Positions 61,120 to 64,000 of a stretch of 64,000 nt of DNA are shown in pieces. Origin of the DNA: Elysia chlorotica. Lineage: Eukaryota > Mollusca > Gastropoda > Plakobranchidae. The notes under the pieces are model-generated. The model did no database searches. It was not told where the DNA came from and saw nothing but the letters and a program-made list of their open reading frames with translations. The stretch is from contig RQTK01000506.1 of assembly GCA_003991915.1 (NCBI GenBank), positions 188,814-252,813 of the forward strand. Direction: 5' to 3'. Position numbers and translations under genes: made by a program. Each line of letters opens with the position of its first letter. The first letter of the stretch is position 1.

Positions 61120-61660
61120 GTAAAATTCATAATTGCAGTGAGCTGTTTCTTTTCTCTCTCCAACAAATTGACTTTTAAAGACGACTATTAACAATTTGTG
61201 GTTTGACGTAGACAATAGAATGGCCTCTTGGATTGGCCTACAAAAACATAGATCTGTATTTGTACGATACTGCTTGTGAATTTGCAAAACTCACCGTATT
61301 TGTACAATTGTTTCTCATTCTATTCTTGCAAAAATTGAAGTAAAAAAATAGACATTTAATTTCAAACCTGTTTTTTATAAACCAAACCCTTCATCTCTTT
61401 ATAAGACATTTAGGTTATGTAGAACTCAGGTATATGTAACTGCTTGGTCGTCTGACAAAAAATCATAATTATTTTCGAACTTAAAAGAAATCAGTTTCAG
61501 GGGAGACTAGAGAGTAAAGCTTAAAAGGAATGGGTTTGTTTTTAAAGTTATCTCCCTCTGTTGGTATTTTAGTTTAGCGAGCTTGACTTTGGAATGTTTA
61601 CAAGCCAATGAAAACCAAAACCAAAACGACGATGACGGCGACAACGACGACGACGATGAC
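61120..61660. other. Non-coding, nothing recognised
   Basis: No exon 3-like P450 sequence follows the relic exon; no other feature seen. Confidence 0.45.
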
Positions 61661-61947
61661 GAATAGGAGAAGGCGGAGGAAGAGAAAGAGTAAGAGAAAG
61701 AATAAGAGAAAGAGGAAGGGGAAGAGGAAGAGACAGAAGAAAAAGAGGAGGAGGTATAGTACTAGGAGGAGGAACAGATGGAGGATAAGGAAGAGAAGCG
61801 GAAGGGGGAGGAAGTGGAGAAGGGGAGGAGAAGGAAAAGGAAGAATCGCAGGAGGCTGTGAAGAAAAAGGGAGAGAAGGACAAGAGAAAGAAGAAATGGG
61901 AAGTGAGTATGGGAAGACGAGTTTTAGAAGAGAAAAAAAACAGGGAT

Positions 61948-62009
<62 letters not shown>

Positions 62010-62027
62010 ACACACACACACACACAC
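61661..62027 (+). repeat. GA-rich tract ending in (GA)n(CA)n
   Basis: Purine-rich GGAAGA-type sequence to 61940, pure GA 61951-62006, then CA to 62027. Confidence 0.95.
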
Positions 62028-62884
62028 AAACTGAGGGATAAATATTCTAACTTGGCACTTATAACGTACGGCTCCTTATCTAACAATTGTTATTAATAAA
62101 AATAACCAATAGGTCACTCCCAGGATAAAACCTTACGCACGCATACCTATTCGTATTTAGTTTATCTGCAACATTATTGAAGTGCAATCAACGGATAAAC
62201 AGCTTAAAGAGAGATATAAAAAAAGATGGGAAAGTTTATAGTATTTTGCATGCTTTGCTAAGAGCATATGGATGACAAAAGCCTAATACATTTTATAATA
62301 ATTTATACGTGCTTTAAAATTATTTGCATCAAATGAGTTTTGTACATTTACGCATGTTTTCTAAGCTTAAATGAGGTAAACCACCATGAGATTATCACGA
62401 TTTTTGAAAGAAGTTAAGGATTATTTTTTTGTAAGTTAGTTTCTTTTTGTACAGTTTCGACTGTAAATCTATATTTTCAATGGAAGAAAATTAATGTACA
62501 TAATTTTATGTACTATACCTATAGTTCTGCCAGGCTATCAGTTTGTACATGTTCTAAGTCCATATCGGCTTTGTATCCCTAATGCTACTAATGACGATTT
62601 TGGGTGATGAGCGAATCCATTATTTAATTGAGGTGGTAAGAGTATACCTTACATTATTAAAATTTAAAATTTTTGGGTAAATGTACTTTTCTTCTTGGCG
62701 ATATAGATGTTCTTATCTTTTCTGACGGAGAAAGGGGGCAGGGATGCGGGTGTTATTATTATTATTTTTTTAGTTTTCACAATGAATTAGATTCGTTTGT
62801 GCTAGAAGTTAAGGACAGACTTATTTGTATCTCGGTTCAGGAAACAGAGGCAATAATAAGTAGCTCATTTTCTTTTACACTGAC
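62028..62884. other. Non-coding, nothing recognised
   Basis: AT-rich; may contain decayed upstream parts of the LINE fragment that follows. Confidence 0.4.
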
Positions 62885-63203
62885 TTAACCATCTCTAGCT
62901 ACTGCACATTACATCACATCACTTAAGCATTATTGGCAACGTAGAGTTCTAACACTCCTGTTGACACAAAGCCTGCCTTTGAGAAATAACTTGTATAGAT
63001 GGAAAATATCTAAGTCTCTGTTATGTCTTCGTTGCAATGTTGGTGATGTTGATAACGAAATTCACTTTATGTTCTTTTGTAATCATCTCAACAACGTAAG
63101 AAACTCGATCCTCCCTCCTTTTAATATACACATTTATGAGGGACATCTACATGCTTATGAGTGTTTTTGTTCCTACGTATATCAAAACTTATATAGTGCT
63201 TAA
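62885..63203 (+). mobile_element. LINE C-terminal fragment with CCHC-like motif
   Basis: The frame from about 62961 encodes SLPLRNNLYRWKI, then LCLRCNVGDVDNEIHFMFFC, a C-x2-C-x9-H-x4-C arrangement with HF-x-F-x-C typical of the C-terminal end of non-LTR ORF2 proteins. Preceding sequence is broken by stops. Confidence 0.65.
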
Positions 63204-63439
63204 AAATATTTTATAAATGCTTTTTTCTGATTCCCATGATTGCTTTTTATTGTACATTTTCAAAACGTAATCTTCAATGCATAATTATTGTAAACCAATT
63301 TCATAAACTATTTCATACATTCATTTTCCTAATTTGAAATATCAGCTTTCTGGAAGTACCTTCTTAATATTATTATGATGTATGGGCCAACGTTCAATTC
63401 AATTGAACATTTATTAGTTTTCCGATGTTGTTCCCCAGT

Positions 63440-63634
63440 GGTTGCCGTGGGTCAGTGTCAGTGTCAGTGTCAGTGTCAGTGTCAGTGTCAGTGTCAGTGT
63501 CAGTGTCAGTTTACTGTGACAGGCTGACACAGTAACACTGCTTAGTGGTATTCCCATACTGCCTCTGTGTAACAGACCGTAAAACTGTCAGACGTTATTC
63601 TTGGGACCCTTCCACGATTAAGCCTAGTCACTGG
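63440..63634 (+). mobile_element. SINE copy with expanded internal hexamer
   Basis: Body with TACTGTGACAGGCTGACACAG, ATTCCCATACTGCCTC-like, AAAACTGTCAGACGTTA and TTGGGACCCTTCCACG. The region corresponding to GGGTCGGTGTCAG in other copies is replaced by ten GTCAGT units. Confidence 0.65.
63451..63510 (+). repeat. (GTCAGT)10 hexanucleotide array
   Basis: Ten perfect copies of GTCAGT, in place of the two copies present at this site in other members of the SINE family. Confidence 0.97.
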
Positions 63635-63759
63635 TCTTTATTAAGAAGATAAAACAAGACAAAGAAACAAACAGCGACCAAGAAAAAAAACAATGTGTGA
63701 TATGGTTTTTTGTGAGAAAAATAATGGATACGAGAGAAATAGCTGAGCTGCGAACCTTA

Positions 63760-63832
63760 GACTTGCTGTTAGTAGCCCAAGAGCAATACCGACTGAGCTA
63801 TATGGCTCGATAGAGATGGAGAAGAACTTCAA
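63760..63832 (-). mobile_element. tRNA-like SINE head, minus strand
   Basis: Minus strand reads CATATAGCTCAGTCGGTA (A-box/D-arm) and AAGGTTCGCAGCTC (B-box). The acceptor and anticodon stems do not close cleanly, so a working tRNA is unlikely. Confidence 0.4.
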
Positions 63833-63834
63833 AC

Positions 63835-64000
63835 TAAAGTGAGTGAAAAAGTGAGTGAAATAAAAATAAAAAAGAGTTCTAGAAAGGAAGAGAGAGGGCT
63901 ACAGAAAAGAAGAGCCAGATATAGACAATAATAAATCAAAGAGACAAAGAAGAGATAGCGAGGTAGAGAAAAAGAGAGAAAGAGAGAAAGAGACAGACAA
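63835..64000 (+). repeat. Purine-rich (GAAA/GAGA) low-complexity end of window
   Basis: Mostly A and G with GAGAAAGA units to the window edge. Confidence 0.8.

Overview
This is a eukaryotic (animal) window: AT-rich DNA with GT-AG introns, widely spaced genes, many microsatellites and degenerate LINE and SINE copies. Intron-rich dipeptidyl peptidase 3, a CYP2-type P450 and a recurrent tRNA-headed SINE would fit a lophotrochozoan, probably a mollusc. That placement is inference; no marker in the window proves it.

Layout. (1) 1-7388: non-coding DNA with a ~77-bp tandem array, SINE copies and a striking 268-bp inverted repeat (4348-5027). (2) 7389-19752, plus strand: a complete 18-exon DPP3 gene (730 codons, all zinc-site residues present). 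Its tenth intron carries an inverted/direct LINE fragment, and a 3' region with several AATAAA signals follows to about 22.3 kb. (3) 28698-23351, minus strand: a two-exon gene for an unrecognised, low-complexity 764-residue protein with an almost perfect in-frame 360-bp internal duplication. (4) 38875-37353, minus strand: a small two-exon gene (155 residues, unrecognised). Its first exon is also phase-compatible with the first coding exon of gene 3, so the two could share a transcript. (5) 38.9-55.4 kb: no convincing full gene, but many simple repeats, SINEs, a 5'-truncated LINE (53.0-54.55 kb) and two orphan exon-like ORFs. (6) 55745-58038, plus strand: a three-exon CYP2-like P450 with all catalytic motifs but a one-base frameshift in exon 1. 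(7) 58.4-64 kb: SINEs, an ATG microsatellite, a P450-exon-like relic, a LINE C-terminal fragment and a SINE with an expanded internal hexamer.

The genes do not form an obvious pathway: DPP3 is a cytosolic peptidase, the P450 a membrane mono-oxygenase, and the two minus-strand genes are unknown. I found no convincing new biological system. The best leads are the minus-strand gene pair with its partly homogenised duplication, the large inverted repeat, the P450 frameshift with a nearby relic exon, and the SINE family with its hexamer expansion.
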